Part shown: piece after piece, positions 8,612 to 17,630 of the stretch | How positions within the stretch are numbered: position 1 is the first letter of the stretch | How the letters are laid out: every line of letters starts with the position of its first letter | Source of the DNA: Bog-366 sp963722555 | Lineage (GTDB): Bacteria > Acidobacteriota > Terriglobia > UBA7540 | Length of the DNA: 64,000 bases | Reading direction: 5' to 3' | NCBI GenBank assembly: GCA_963722555.1 | Contig: CAVRNQ010000005.1 | Coordinates: 372,001-436,000, forward strand | The notes under the pieces: model-generated | Database searches by the model: none | Told to the model about the DNA's origin: nothing | What the model saw: only the letters and a program-made list of their open reading frames with translations | Position numbers and translations under genes: made by a program

Positions 8612-11600
8612 ATGAGCTCAGCGCTCAAGCTGAACCCCGAACAACGAAAAGCCGTCGAGCATGGGGAAGGACCCCTGCTGATTATCGCTGGGCCGGGCAG
8701 CGGTAAGACGCGCGTCATCACGCAGCGGATCGTTCATCTGCTGACGGGCTCGGGAGACGACGCGAAAGATCCTCCCTTTCTCCTGAATCTGCCGGCGACG
8801 GCGCTGCCCAGTGAGGAGTCTCCGCGTGAGAGGATTCGGCCGGAGAATATCCTGGCGCTGACGTTCACTGACAAGGCTGCGGCGGAGATGCAGCGCCGCG
8901 TGCGCGACGCCCTGCCCGAACTGGACGCTGCTCCGCACATTTCGACTTTCCACGCGTTTTGTTACGAAGTGCTGCGCAAGCGGCATTTCGAGCGGACACT
9001 GCTCGACAAGGTCGATGTGTGGATCTTCCTCCGCCGGCGGATGGAGAAACTCGAACTCGAGTTCTACCAGAAGCTCGCGGAGCCCGGCGCGTTCCTCCAT
9101 TCGCTGAACGAATTCTTTTCACGCTGCCAGGATGAGCTGATTGAGCCGGCGGATTTTGAGCGCTATACGGAGGTGCTGGAAAGAGAATACACCGCACTGG
9201 CGCCTTCCCTGGATGCTGCCGAGAGCACGCTGCAGCAGCAGGAGATTCAGAAGAAGAAGGAACTGGCGCGGGTCTTCCGGAACAGCCGGCTGCTTATGGA
9301 GGAGGCCGGATCCTCAAGCCTGGGCAGCCTGATTCCGGAAACGATTCGTCTTTTCGATCGTGAGCCAGAGGAGCTGGACTGCTATCGCCGGCGCTTTCGC
9401 TACGTGCTGGTGGATGAGTTCCAGGACACGAATTACGCTCAGGTCGAGCTGTTGAAGCGGCTGGTCAAGCCGCCTTATAACCTCACCGCCGTCGGCGACG
9501 ACGACCAGGCCATCTACCGGTTTCGAGGCGCGTCGCACGGGGCCTTCAAGATGTTTGACGAGGCCTTTCCCGGCCATTCGACAGTTCTTCTCGACACCAA
9601 CTACCGTTCGACGCAGCGTATCCTGCGCGCCGCGGACGTGGTGATCGCGAAGAACGATCGCTACGAAGCGAAACCGAGGCTCCGGGCGAGCCAAGCGGAA
9701 GGCTGCCCCGTTGACCTCCTGCAATCTCCCGATTACGTGAGCGAGGCCGCGTGGGTTGCGGACGAGGTCTCGCGTCTCGCCAGGCGCGGGACGCCGCCAG
9801 GTGATATCGCCGTGTTGTATCGCGCGCACGGCTACCGCGATCCGCTGGTGAAGCAATTACGACGGCAGCAGATTCCTTTCGTCATCCGTGGGCTCTCGAT
9901 TCTCTCCACCATCATCCTGCGCGACCTTGTGGCGTATCTGAATATCATCCACTCGCCGCACGACAACATCAGCTTGACGCGGGTGCTGCTTGCGCCGCGG
10001 TGGAACTTCCCGGAGGAAATCGCGCTGGAGGTCCGCAAGCAAGCCTCGCGCGACCGTTGCTCGCTTTACGACGTTCTGGAGTCGTGGGAGAAGTCTGCGG
10101 ACGCAAGCCGCCTGGAGCAGACCGGCTGGCCGGAACTGAAGCGTCTGCTCGCGGAGCTGCACAAATACGCCGGACACGCGCCCCTAACGGCGTTGCTCGA
10201 CCGATTGATCGGGCGGCTGGAGATGAGCTTCCCACCGCAGGATCCCGACGCCAGCTACGTGGAAGCTTTCCGGAAATTCCTGGAACAGTGGGAAGGCAAG
10301 AGCGAGTCGTGGAAGCTGCGGGAATTCAGGGAATACTTCCAGTACTTCCTCGAGGCGGGCGGCTCGATTGAAGCGCCGGCACCCGACAACGCCGCGAACG
10401 CCGTACAGATGATGAGCGTGCACGCCGCGAAGGGCCTGGAGTTTCCCGTGGTGTTCATCCTAAGCGTCGCGCCGCGGCGGTTTCCGCACACAGCCCAGAA
10501 GCCGATCATCGAGTTTCCTGACGCATTGCGCAAGGGTCCGCAGCCGCCTGGCAACATACATGAACAAGAAGAGCGGCGACTGTTTTACGTGGGGCTGACG
10601 CGCGCCAAGGAACGGCTGTACGTTTCGAGCGTCGCGAAGCCAGGGAAGAAGACCTCAGCTTTCATCGATGATCTGCTCTCAAACCCCGCCGTGGCGGCAC
10701 GTGACCTCGAATGGATTCAGGTCCCCGAAACCCCGCCAGAGGCTGCGGATGCGCCGCGTGCGGAGCCTGCCCTGCGCGAGCGCCCCACAACAGCGAAGCC
10801 ACAAGCCAGTTTGTTCGGTGCTGAACCGAGCGTGCCCGGGGTCTATCCGCCCATCGCGGCGTGGGCGAGCCGCACACTTGCCACCCAGGAGGAGCAGAAA
10901 CTTCCACTCAGCGCGTCAGCCATTGAGACCTACGAAGACTGCCCGCAGAAATTCAAGTTCAGCCACTATCTTAAGATTCCCGCGGGGCCGCAACCGGCGC
11001 TGACGTTCGGCAACATCATGCACCAGTGCGTGCGCCGCTACTTTGAGCTGCGCAAGCAGGGCCAAGTGGAATTCGAACAACTGCACGCCTGCTTCGCGCA
11101 AATCTGGAAGGGTGCGGGCTTTGAGGATGAGTACCAGGAGCAGGCGTACAAGAAAGCCGGGCTCGAGCAACTGCGCGCTTTCGTGAAGAAGCACGAAACC
11201 AGCCAGACGCTCCCACTCGGAATGGAGACGCACTTCGCACTCGACTTGGGCGATGTGGTCCTGGAAGGGCGCATCGACCAGGTCAATCCGCTCGAAGATC
11301 GTTCTGTGGAGTTGGTGGATTACAAGACCGGCCGGCCACGTTCGCAGAAGGATGCGGACAAGAGTTTGCAGCTCTCCGTGTACGCACTGGCGGCGCGCGA
11401 CCAGATGCGACTCACTCCGGCGCGGCTCACGTTCTATAGCCTGACCAACAACGAGCCGGTCTCGACGGTGCGGACACCGAAAGACCTGGACCTGGTGGTC
11501 AAGAAGGTTCGCGAAGTAGCCGCGCAAATCCGTCTGCAGGTGTTTCCGCCCAAGCCCGGCTTTGTGTGCAAGTACTGCGACTACGCGCTGATCTGTCCGG

Positions 11601-11620
11601 CGCACGAAGAAACCTTCTGA
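8612..11620 (+). CDS. UvrD/Rep-type helicase fused to PD-(D/E)XK nuclease (AddAB-like)
   Basis: The 1002-residue protein starts at MSSALKLNPEQRKAVEHG; the upstream in-frame start at 8576 lies outside the conserved region. SF1A helicase motifs are complete: GPGSGKT (27-33), LTFTDKAAAEMQ, DEFQDTN, GDDDQAIYRFRGA, NYRSTQRIL, MSVHAAKGLEFPVVF and FYVGLTRAKERL. From about residue 770 follows a RecB-family nuclease domain with SASAIETYEDCPQKF, GRIDQV and ELVDYKTGR (catalytic Asp and DYK). Four cysteines (one in EDCPQ, three in CKYCDYALIC) are placed as in the iron-sulfur nucleases of AddB type. Such proteins process double-strand ends for recombination. rmuC lies 46 bp downstream, consistent with a DNA-repair operon. 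Confidence 0.9.
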   Translation: MSSALKLNPEQRKAVEHGEGPLLIIAGPGSGKTRVITQRIVHLLTGSGDDAKDPPFLLNLPATALPSEESPRERIRPENILALTFTDKAAAEMQRRVRDALPELDAAPHISTFHAFCYEVLRKRHFERTLLDKVDVWIFLRRRMEKLELEFYQKLAEPGAFLHSLNEFFSRCQDELIEPADFERYTEVLEREYTALAPSLDAAESTLQQQEIQKKKELARVFRNSRLLMEEAGSSSLGSLIPETIRLFDREPEELDCYRRRFRYVLVDEFQDTNYAQVELLKRLVKPPYNLTAVGDDDQAIYRFRGASHGAFKMFDEAFPGHSTVLLDTNYRSTQRILRAADVVIAKNDRYEAKPRLRASQAEGCPVDLLQSPDYVSEAAWVADEVSRLARRGTPPGDIAVLYRAHGYRDPLVKQLRRQQIPFVIRGLSILSTIILRDLVAYLNIIHSPHDNISLTRVLLAPRWNFPEEIALEVRKQASRDRCSLYDVLESWEKSADASRLEQTGWPELKRLLAELHKYAGHAPLTALLDRLIGRLEMSFPPQDPDASYVEAFRKFLEQWEGKSESWKLREFREYFQYFLEAGGSIEAPAPDNAANAVQMMSVHAAKGLEFPVVFILSVAPRRFPHTAQKPIIEFPDALRKGPQPPGNIHEQEERRLFYVGLTRAKERLYVSSVAKPGKKTSAFIDDLLSNPAVAARDLEWIQVPETPPEAADAPRAEPALRERPTTAKPQASLFGAEPSVPGVYPPIAAWASRTLATQEEQKLPLSASAIETYEDCPQKFKFSHYLKIPAGPQPALTFGNIMHQCVRRYFELRKQGQVEFEQLHACFAQIWKGAGFEDEYQEQAYKKAGLEQLRAFVKKHETSQTLPLGMETHFALDLGDVVLEGRIDQVNPLEDRSVELVDYKTGRPRSQKDADKSLQLSVYALAARDQMRLTPARLTFYSLTNNEPVSTVRTPKDLDLVVKKVREVAAQIRLQVFPPKPGFVCKYCDYALICPAHEETF

Positions 11621-11666
11621 CGAATTCTCAGTTATCATGTGTACCTGGAAAACCGAGGTGATCCCC

Positions 11667-13175
11667 ATGAACTCCATCCTGCTGGTCTTACTGAGTGTGG
11701 CGTTGGGCGCCGCGCTCGGCTGGCTGCTGGCGGCCGCCCGCACCAAGTCGGAGCTGGTCAGATCTCAAGTGGATGCCGAGGGCCGGGTGAAGGCGGCGGA
11801 AAGCGCCTTGCAGGAAGTGCGCGCGCAGCTCGGTGCGCTCCAAACGTCACTCGGCGGGCGTGAGAAAGATCTGGGCGGGCTGCAGCAGAAACTCCGTGAA
11901 GAGAGCGAGCAGAAGGTCAAGGCGCAGACGGAACTTGAAAACGTCAGGACCGCGCTGGGGGATTTGAACCAATTGCGGGAGCGCTTGAAGGCCGAAGGCG
12001 AGTTGCGAGTTGCGGCGGAAACCAAGCTGCTCGAGACGCAGACGAGCCTGGACGAGCAGAAGAAATTGCTGGAGGAGGCGAAGAAGACCCTGGTGGAGAC
12101 CTTCCAGGCGCTTTCCGCCGAAGCGCTGAAGAGCAACAACCAGGCTTTCATCGCGCTGGCGCGCAGCACGTTTGAAACCTTGCAGGCACAGGCCAAGGGC
12201 GATCTGGAGACGCGGCAGAAAGCCATCGATGGCCTGCTCGGCCCGCTCAAAGAATCGCTGGGCCGATACGAGCACCAAATCCTGGAGATGGAGAAGTCCC
12301 GGCAAAAGGCCTATGGCACCCTGGATGAGCAACTGCGTTCTCTTGCTCAGGCAAATCAGAGATTGGAGGAAGAAACCAAGCACCTGGCGAGCGCCTTGAG
12401 TTCACCTCTGAAAGTCCGGGGCCGATGGGGGGAATTGACGTTGCGCCGCGTCGTGGAGTTAGCAGGCATGTCGGAGCATTGTGACTTCACGGAACAAGAA
12501 ACGATCGCGACAGAATCCGGGCGTCAGCGGCCTGACATGATCGTGAATCTCCCGGGAAATCGCCGCATCGCGGTCGACGCAAAAGTCCCTCTGCAATCCT
12601 TCCTCGATGCGGTCGATCCGGAGAAACCAGAAGAGGAGAGAAGAAAGGCGCTCGCGACGCACGGGGAATTGGTGCGGGTTCATATGAATCAGCTTGCGGA
12701 ACGCCGGTACTGGGAGCAAATCGGCCCTGAGCTGGAACTGGTAGTGCTCTTCCTGCCCGGAGAATCTTTTTTCAGTGCGGCGCTGGAACAGGACCGGCAA
12801 CTGATCGATGATGGGATGCAGAAGAAAGTTGTGCTGGCAACCCCCACGACACTCATCGCGCTGTTGCGCTCGGCGGCTTACCTCTGGCAGCAGGAACAGA
12901 TCACCCAGAACGCGCAGCAAATCAGCGAGCTGGGCAGGGAGCTTCACGACCGGCTGAGAACCTTCCTCGGCCACTTCGAAGCTCTCAGGTCGTCGCTTGA
13001 GCACGCCGTGGACTCTTACAACAAGGCCGTGGGTTCGATGGAGAGCCGAGTGCTGCCCGCGGCACGGAAATTCAAGGAACTCGGCGCGGCCACGGGCGAA
13101 GAAATTCCGGAACTTGAACCGGTTGATAAAGCGCCGCGCGCGCTGGCAGCGCCGGAGAGAGAATTGGAGGAATAA
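11667..13175 (+). CDS. rmuC: DNA recombination protein RmuC
   Basis: The start ATG at 11667 has GAGGTGA 5 nt upstream, preferred over the ATG at 11637. The 502-residue product has an N-terminal membrane anchor (SILLVLLSVALGAALGWLL), a long Glu/Lys/Gln-rich coiled coil (about 30-200) and the RmuC core with PDMIVNLPGNRRIAVDAKVP, where the Asp-x-Lys resembles a PD-(D/E)XK nuclease centre. In E. coli RmuC limits inversions at short repeats. It follows the helicase-nuclease gene by 46 bp in the same direction. Confidence 0.92.
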   Translation: MNSILLVLLSVALGAALGWLLAAARTKSELVRSQVDAEGRVKAAESALQEVRAQLGALQTSLGGREKDLGGLQQKLREESEQKVKAQTELENVRTALGDLNQLRERLKAEGELRVAAETKLLETQTSLDEQKKLLEEAKKTLVETFQALSAEALKSNNQAFIALARSTFETLQAQAKGDLETRQKAIDGLLGPLKESLGRYEHQILEMEKSRQKAYGTLDEQLRSLAQANQRLEEETKHLASALSSPLKVRGRWGELTLRRVVELAGMSEHCDFTEQETIATESGRQRPDMIVNLPGNRRIAVDAKVPLQSFLDAVDPEKPEEERRKALATHGELVRVHMNQLAERRYWEQIGPELELVVLFLPGESFFSAALEQDRQLIDDGMQKKVVLATPTTLIALLRSAAYLWQQEQITQNAQQISELGRELHDRLRTFLGHFEALRSSLEHAVDSYNKAVGSMESRVLPAARKFKELGAATGEEIPELEPVDKAPRALAAPERELEE

Positions 13176-13223
13176 ACAAATGGAATTTTACGGGGCGGCT
13201 GATGGTACGAAAGGCGCCTTAAA

Positions 13224-13259
13224 AACCTTCGGGGGTGCATCGCTGCACCCCCGAAGGTT
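13224..13259 (-). terminator. 16-bp perfect stem terminator
   Basis: AACCTTCGGGGGTGCA (13224-13239), loop TCGC, TGCACCCCCGAAGGTT (13244-13259). Read on the minus strand the stem is followed by further T residues (13223-13221), giving a five-T run typical of Rho-independent termination. It closes the small minus-strand transcription unit and may also stop rmuC read-through. Confidence 0.75.
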
Positions 13260-13282
13260 CCTTTCTAATGCCCGAAAGAGGC

Positions 13283-13318
13283 TTACCTCTTTTTCTTGGC
13301 TTTCTTTTTCGCTGCCAT
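13283..13318 (-). CDS. Tiny lysine-rich peptide gene (11 residues)
   Basis: The minus strand reads MAAKKKAKKKR followed by TAA. The ATG is preceded by GGAGGAG with a 6-nt spacer, a near-ideal ribosome-binding site. A consensus-like promoter lies upstream (13387-13415), a perfect hairpin is in the leader (13349-13367), and the strong terminator lies just downstream. The transcription unit is thus complete although the ORF is tiny. The peptide resembles the lysine-rich tails of histone-like and ribosomal proteins. It may be a real micropeptide, a truncated remnant, or an incidental ORF on a small RNA. Confidence 0.5.
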   Translation of the reverse strand: MAAKKKAKKKR

Positions 13319-13386
13319 TCTATTCTCCTCCGAACTTTCTGAAGTTTCCCGCCAGCGTTGCTGGCGGAGCGCGTATTCAATCATCA

Positions 13387-13415
13387 TGTATAGATTCATC
13401 GAATTATCTTGTCAA
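13387..13415 (-). promoter_or_regulatory. Sigma70-type promoter of the 11-codon gene
   Basis: On the minus strand TTGACA (13415-13410), a 17-bp spacer, then TATACA (13392-13387). This is the best match to the housekeeping consensus in the window. Transcription should begin near 13380, about 60 nt before the small ORF. Confidence 0.7.
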
Positions 13416-13606
13416 GAGGAAAGTGATTGGTGAGCGCGAAAAAGTGAAGATGAGAAAATTGTGCAGACGCCTCCGCGTGAGGTACCGAAGGGAGTTCGCA
13501 GAGGATGGAGAGCAGAGAGAAGCGGTCGGCACACACGACTGGGGCCAGCCAGGAGAAGAATTCCTCGGTCTTCAGTAAGCTCTCAAGATAAACTGGGTCG
13601 CAAGTT

Positions 13607-13671
13607 CGCCGCCCGGTAGCGGCGCCTGCGGAGTCCGAGCGGGTAAAAGGGTTCGACGCGAATCCTCCCGC
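13607..13671 (+). other. Structured leader upstream of VWFA gene
   Basis: Two hairpins precede the VWFA gene: CGCCGC/GCGGCG (13607-13624) and a nested stem GCGGG..CCCGC enclosing GGGTTCG/CGAATCC (13639-13671). No known riboswitch class could be assigned. It ends about 45 nt before the start codon. Confidence 0.35.
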
Positions 13672-13715
13672 TTGCATCCAAAGCAGAGGGATCTGGGGGC
13701 ACCCCAAGGATCACC

Positions 13716-14732
13716 ATGCACACCTCACCAGAGTCTTCAGAGCATCGACTTGTCGCCGCGGGGGAGATTATCTGCTCGCTCTGTGTTCTGTTCTTCGCCG
13801 CGTCCTTTGCAGCCACGCAGGAGAAGCAAGAACTTCCTTCGCCCGGGCAGACACTGAAAGTCACGACGGAAGTCGTGAACGTCTATGCGGTGGTGAAGCA
13901 GAAGAACGGGCGGTTGATTCCCAACCTCAACCAAGACGACTTCCTCCTCGAAGAGGACCGGCAGCCGCAGGTTATTCGTTATTTTGCGCGCGAGACCGAC
14001 ACCCCCCTGACCATGGGCATCCTGGTGGACACGAGTCCCAGTCAGGGCCGCGTGCTGCAAGTGGAGGAAGAGCAGGCCAAGGCGTTTCTCCGGCAGGTTC
14101 TGCGCCCCAGGGATCTCACCTTTGTCCTCCACTTTGATGTGGAAGTGGAACTGCTGCAGGACTTCACCGCGGATCTTCGCCTGCTCGATAAGGCAATCGA
14201 TGAGAACGTGATCAATGGCGGAGGGGGCGGCCCAACCCCGGGACAATTTCCCACCGGCGATACCGGTGGGGCGACGCACCTCTACGACGCGATTTACCTG
14301 TCGTCGCACGAAATGCTCAAGAACGAGATCGGCCGGAAGGTCCTCATCCTGCTCACGGACGGCGAAGACCAGGGGAGCAGGATCAAGCTGGAGGGGGCAC
14401 TGGAGGCGGCACAGAAATCTGACGTCATCATCTATTCCGTCGCCATCATCGACCGCTCGTTTTATTACGGGCGAACGATGGGATTCAGTGGCGACTCGGC
14501 GCTGAGGAAGCTTTCGGAGGAGACCGGCGGCCGCGTCATTGAAGTCAATCGCGCCAGGGATGCCAGCGCTGCGTTTCAGCAGATTGCCGACGAACTTCGC
14601 ACGCAATACCTGCTCGGCTACACCCCCACGAACAAGAAACTGGATGGAACCTACCGAAGAATCCAGGTCAAAGTCCGCGCGGGTGATTACAAGGTTAACG
14701 CTCGTCGCGGATATTATGCCCCGGCAGGATAG
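13716..14732 (+). CDS. Secreted VWFA-domain protein (acidobacterial VWFA-related type)
   Basis: The 338-residue product starts at ATG 13716 with AAGGA 5 nt before it. A hydrophobic signal (ICSLCVLFFAASFA) is followed by a short beta-rich segment (VTTEVVNVYAVVKQKNGRLI; FLLEEDRQPQVIRYF) and a von Willebrand A domain with the MIDAS start LVDTSPSQ and the later LLTDGEDQG. Such two-part proteins are a paralogous family expanded in Acidobacteria, with unknown ligands, presumably acting in the periplasm or at the cell surface. It ends with GYYAPAG, the same tail pattern (GYFAPSQ) as the convergent gene at 14805-15755, showing the two are paralogues. Confidence 0.88.
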   Translation: MHTSPESSEHRLVAAGEIICSLCVLFFAASFAATQEKQELPSPGQTLKVTTEVVNVYAVVKQKNGRLIPNLNQDDFLLEEDRQPQVIRYFARETDTPLTMGILVDTSPSQGRVLQVEEEQAKAFLRQVLRPRDLTFVLHFDVEVELLQDFTADLRLLDKAIDENVINGGGGGPTPGQFPTGDTGGATHLYDAIYLSSHEMLKNEIGRKVLILLTDGEDQGSRIKLEGALEAAQKSDVIIYSVAIIDRSFYYGRTMGFSGDSALRKLSEETGGRVIEVNRARDASAAFQQIADELRTQYLLGYTPTNKKLDGTYRRIQVKVRAGDYKVNARRGYYAPAG

Positions 14733-14804
14733 GAAGTCCGGCTGCGCCATTCAAGTGGCAGGGAGCAGGTGAATGCCCAGCCTGGCCTGAGGCGGGCGAC
14801 GACG

Positions 14805-15755
14805 CTACTGCGAAGGCGCGAAGTAACCCGTCTTGGCGCGGACGTGCACGTTCTTGTCCAAAGGCTGAATCATGATGTTACGGAAGGTTCCATCGTGCGC
14901 GGCGTTGGTGGAAACGTAAGCCAGGCTGTACTGGCTGCGTAACTCGCGCCCTATCTCCTGGAAATTCTCCGCCAATTCGCTCGCTTCGAAGGGAAAGAAA
15001 GCGCGCCCCCCGGTTTGTTTTGCCAGGTATACCAGCACCTTATCACCGCGAGCCTCCGTGCCGGTGCGGTTCGTACTGATCGTGAAGATCGTCACTTCCG
15101 CGCGTTGGGCCATGGCCAGCGCCTCCTCGCGCGTGTGCTCGCTCTGATTGTCCTGGCCGTCACTGATAATAATCATGACCCGGCGCAGGTAGGGCTCCGG
15201 CGGAGGGAAGTAGTACAGTTTCTCTTTGGAGGAGAAGAAAAGGGCGTCGTAGAGACTGGTGACGCCGCCAGCTTGCAACTTGCGAATGGCGTCGGCAAGT
15301 TTCTCGGTGTTGTCGGTGTAGTCCTGGACCAGTTGGGGCTCCACGTCGAACCCCACCACGAAGGCCAAGTCTTTCCCCCTCCGGATCGTGGTCGTGAGAA
15401 AGTCGGTAGCCGCTTCCTGTTCAAAGCGCAGCCGGTCACGGATGCTGTTACTGGTATCAATCAGGATGGCGATGCGCAGGGGCAGGTCTGACTCACGGCT
15501 GAAGTAGGTGATGGTTTGTGGCTTGCCGTCTTCGGTGACGTGGAAATCGTCCTTGGTCATGTCGATGACCGTGCGATTCTTCTTGTCGGTCACGGTCATC
15601 AGCACGTTGACCAGTTCGACCCGGACCTTATAAACCTGGGAACTGGCCACGGTTTGGGGTGAGGCCGGAGGCGTACTGGGCTTGGCCTCTTGCGCCACAA
15701 GTGAGCACGGAGCTGTGCAAAGGAAGAGAATTGTCGCAAGAACTCTGGTTGTCAT
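14805..15755 (-). CDS. Secreted VWFA-domain protein, paralogue of the convergent neighbour
   Basis: From ATG 15755 the frame encodes 316 residues; the open frame extends further upstream but only as antisense to thiI. AGGAGG lies 12 nt before the start. Signal peptide: VLATILFLCTAPCSLVA. The N-terminal beta segment (VELVNVLMTVTDKKNRTVID; DFHVTEDGKPQTITYF) matches the other VWFA gene. The VWA domain has the MIDAS motif LIDTSNS and IISDGQDNQSEHTREEA. Function is unknown; metal-dependent protein binding is the family property. Confidence 0.88.
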   Translation of the reverse strand: MTTRVLATILFLCTAPCSLVAQEAKPSTPPASPQTVASSQVYKVRVELVNVLMTVTDKKNRTVIDMTKDDFHVTEDGKPQTITYFSRESDLPLRIAILIDTSNSIRDRLRFEQEAATDFLTTTIRRGKDLAFVVGFDVEPQLVQDYTDNTEKLADAIRKLQAGGVTSLYDALFFSSKEKLYYFPPPEPYLRRVMIIISDGQDNQSEHTREEALAMAQRAEVTIFTISTNRTGTEARGDKVLVYLAKQTGGRAFFPFEASELAENFQEIGRELRSQYSLAYVSTNAAHDGTFRNIMIQPLDKNVHVRAKTGYFAPSQ

Positions 15756-15903
15756 CTGAGAACACCGCCTCCTACAGAGGATTAGGGGAAGCGCTTCGAG
15801 AGCCGTCAATGAACGCCGACTGGCTGGCACGGATGGGTGCAGGCTGAAAGTTGAAATCTTCCCTGCCTTGTATCTGACCCCTCCGGCGCCGCAGCACACT
15901 CGC

Positions 15904-17193
15904 TCAGTCGGAAGTTGGGTCGCGGGCAGCCGGTTGCCCCTCGCCACCTTTCTTTGCGGCCAGGCGATTCTGGATCCGGCGCGCCGCCCCTTCGCGCGCC
16001 GTGAGATTTCCGCGCTCAAACTTGTAATCGACGGTAGTGGTAGCCTCCAGTCCCATGCGCACCAGGGCCTCGATGTCCAGCCCAGACTCCGCCCGATCGA
16101 GTTCTTGGGGGCGAGCGAAGATTGCGGGAGCGCGGGGCAGGAAGCGCGGACAACAATCTTCGAACGGTTCGCAGGATATCCCGTAGGTCCCGATCTGGCG
16201 TGCCAGCCGGAGGATTTCCGATTTATCGTCACCGGCAAGCGGCCGATAGACCGGCAGATCAAGCCCACGGTCGATGGCTGTGAGGTTGTGCAGCGTCTGC
16301 GAGGCCACCTGCGAGACGCTGTCGCCGGTGACCAAGCCCAGCGCGCGCTCCGCGCGGGCAATCTCCCGTGCAATACGCGCCATCATGCGGCGATAGAGCA
16401 AGATGCGGTAGCTTTCGTGCGCACCCGCCACAATCTGGCGCTGCACAGCGTCGAAGGGAACGAGATACAGGCGCGACGTGAACTGATAGGGTGTGAGCGT
16501 GCGGACCAAGTCCTCCGCCACCCCGCGCGAAGAATTACGCCCTGGCGAGGGGCTGCCGAAAAAGTGTACGAAGATAACGTGACAGCCGCGGCGCATCATC
16601 TTATACGCCGCCACCGCGGAATCGAACCCGCCGGAAAGCAATGCGATCAGTCGGCCGCTAGTGACGGCGGGCAGGCCGCCAGGGCCCTCCACGCGGTCAG
16701 CGTATAGCAGCGCCCTTCCCGGGACGATCTCAACCTGACAGGTCACCTCGGGCGCGTCGAGCTTGACGCACACGCCGGCATCGCGCGCGCGCAGATGTTC
16801 CAACACGATGCGTCCCAACTCGCGCTCCAATTCCATCGAGTTCATGCCGTACGTTGAGTCCGCAATCTTGGCACGCACGGCGAAGTTCCGAGGCCCTTTT
16901 TCAACCATCATCTCGCACGCTGCCGGCCCGAGCGCTGCGAGCGGGTTAGGCACTTCGCGGGCCAGGGCAATATAGGCAAGGCCGAAAACCCGGCGGAGGC
17001 GCTCGATCATCCGCGGCAGGGCGGCTTCGTCGGCGGGCGTGAGGATGAGGCGCTCGGAGACGCTCTCGAGCGATTCGACCGGCAGGTCTGCCAGGCTCTG
17101 CCGAATGGCCGCGCGTAGCCGGCTGAGAAAGTAATTCTTGTTACCGCCTTTCAGCCAGATTTCGTGGTAGTGGAGGATGAGGACTCGCTTCAT
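15904..17193 (-). CDS. thiI: tRNA 4-thiouridine synthase ThiI
   Basis: The 429-residue protein begins MKRVLILHYHEIWLKGGNK, the typical N-terminal ferredoxin-like segment. A THUMP domain occupies about 60-165, and the PP-loop ATP-pyrophosphatase motif LLSGGFDSAVAAYKM starts near residue 184. It adenylates and thiolates U8 of tRNA and can contribute sulfur to thiazole synthesis. There is no C-terminal rhodanese domain, so sulfur must arrive from another carrier; a CEPFEDCCP cluster lies in the PP-loop domain. The C-terminal 60 residues are basic and poorly conserved. Confidence 0.92.
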   Translation of the reverse strand: MKRVLILHYHEIWLKGGNKNYFLSRLRAAIRQSLADLPVESLESVSERLILTPADEAALPRMIERLRRVFGLAYIALAREVPNPLAALGPAACEMMVEKGPRNFAVRAKIADSTYGMNSMELERELGRIVLEHLRARDAGVCVKLDAPEVTCQVEIVPGRALLYADRVEGPGGLPAVTSGRLIALLSGGFDSAVAAYKMMRRGCHVIFVHFFGSPSPGRNSSRGVAEDLVRTLTPYQFTSRLYLVPFDAVQRQIVAGAHESYRILLYRRMMARIAREIARAERALGLVTGDSVSQVASQTLHNLTAIDRGLDLPVYRPLAGDDKSEILRLARQIGTYGISCEPFEDCCPRFLPRAPAIFARPQELDRAESGLDIEALVRMGLEATTTVDYKFERGNLTAREGAARRIQNRLAAKKGGEGQPAARDPTSD

Positions 17194-17258
17194 GCGACGG
17201 CATCTCGATGCGAGGGGGCAAACACAGGCAAAGCCTGCGAGCGCTCCGGGCAGAACTT

Positions 17259-17287
17259 AGAATATCGGTTTTCGCCAGAGGCCGCAA
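17259..17287 (-). promoter_or_regulatory. Probable thiI promoter
   Basis: Minus-strand TTGCGG (17287-17282), 17-bp spacer, TATTCT (17264-17259), about 65 nt upstream of the thiI start codon. Matches are four of six and five of six to the sigma70 boxes. Confidence 0.45.
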
Positions 17288-17630
17288 GGGAGGGGCACGG
17301 TCAACGGCGCTTGCAGGAATAAGGCCGGGCATCTCCAGTTAATTCATTTCAGCCCCGAGCCGGTGGAAACCCCAGGCCTGTTCTGAGTGGTCGCGGCCCG
17401 GGAAATCCGGAAAGCAACTATGGACGCGGAACTCTCGTGTTTTCGACAGAACCACAGTCCGTGTCGTGCGCCCATGTTCGGACATCCCGCATTACCGTTT
17501 TCGGCCATCCCCGCTGAGAATCTCAACAGGAAAAGCCACAGTCTGCGAAGTCGTCCAGCGCCTCATCCCCAAACATGCAACGACCGCCGGAGAAGTGTCC
17601 GACGCGGCCAGCGTGACCGCCACCGGACGG
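17288..17630. other. Intergenic spacer, nothing recognised
   Basis: The spacer lies between the permease stop and the thiI promoter. Short frames exist on both strands but none has a family-like sequence or a clear ribosome-binding site. No repeat of the window's families is present. Confidence 0.4.

Noticed and set aside
13590..13680. Cyclic-di-GMP riboswitch or tRNA-like structure
   Set aside because: GGTAGCGG and GGTTCGA-like strings occur, but the defining junction sequences and an acceptor stem are missing.
14805..16373. Long minus-strand frame reading through into the VWFA gene from thiI
   Set aside because: The upstream part is Arg/Pro/Ser-rich antisense of thiI; the signal peptide and family similarity start only at 15755.
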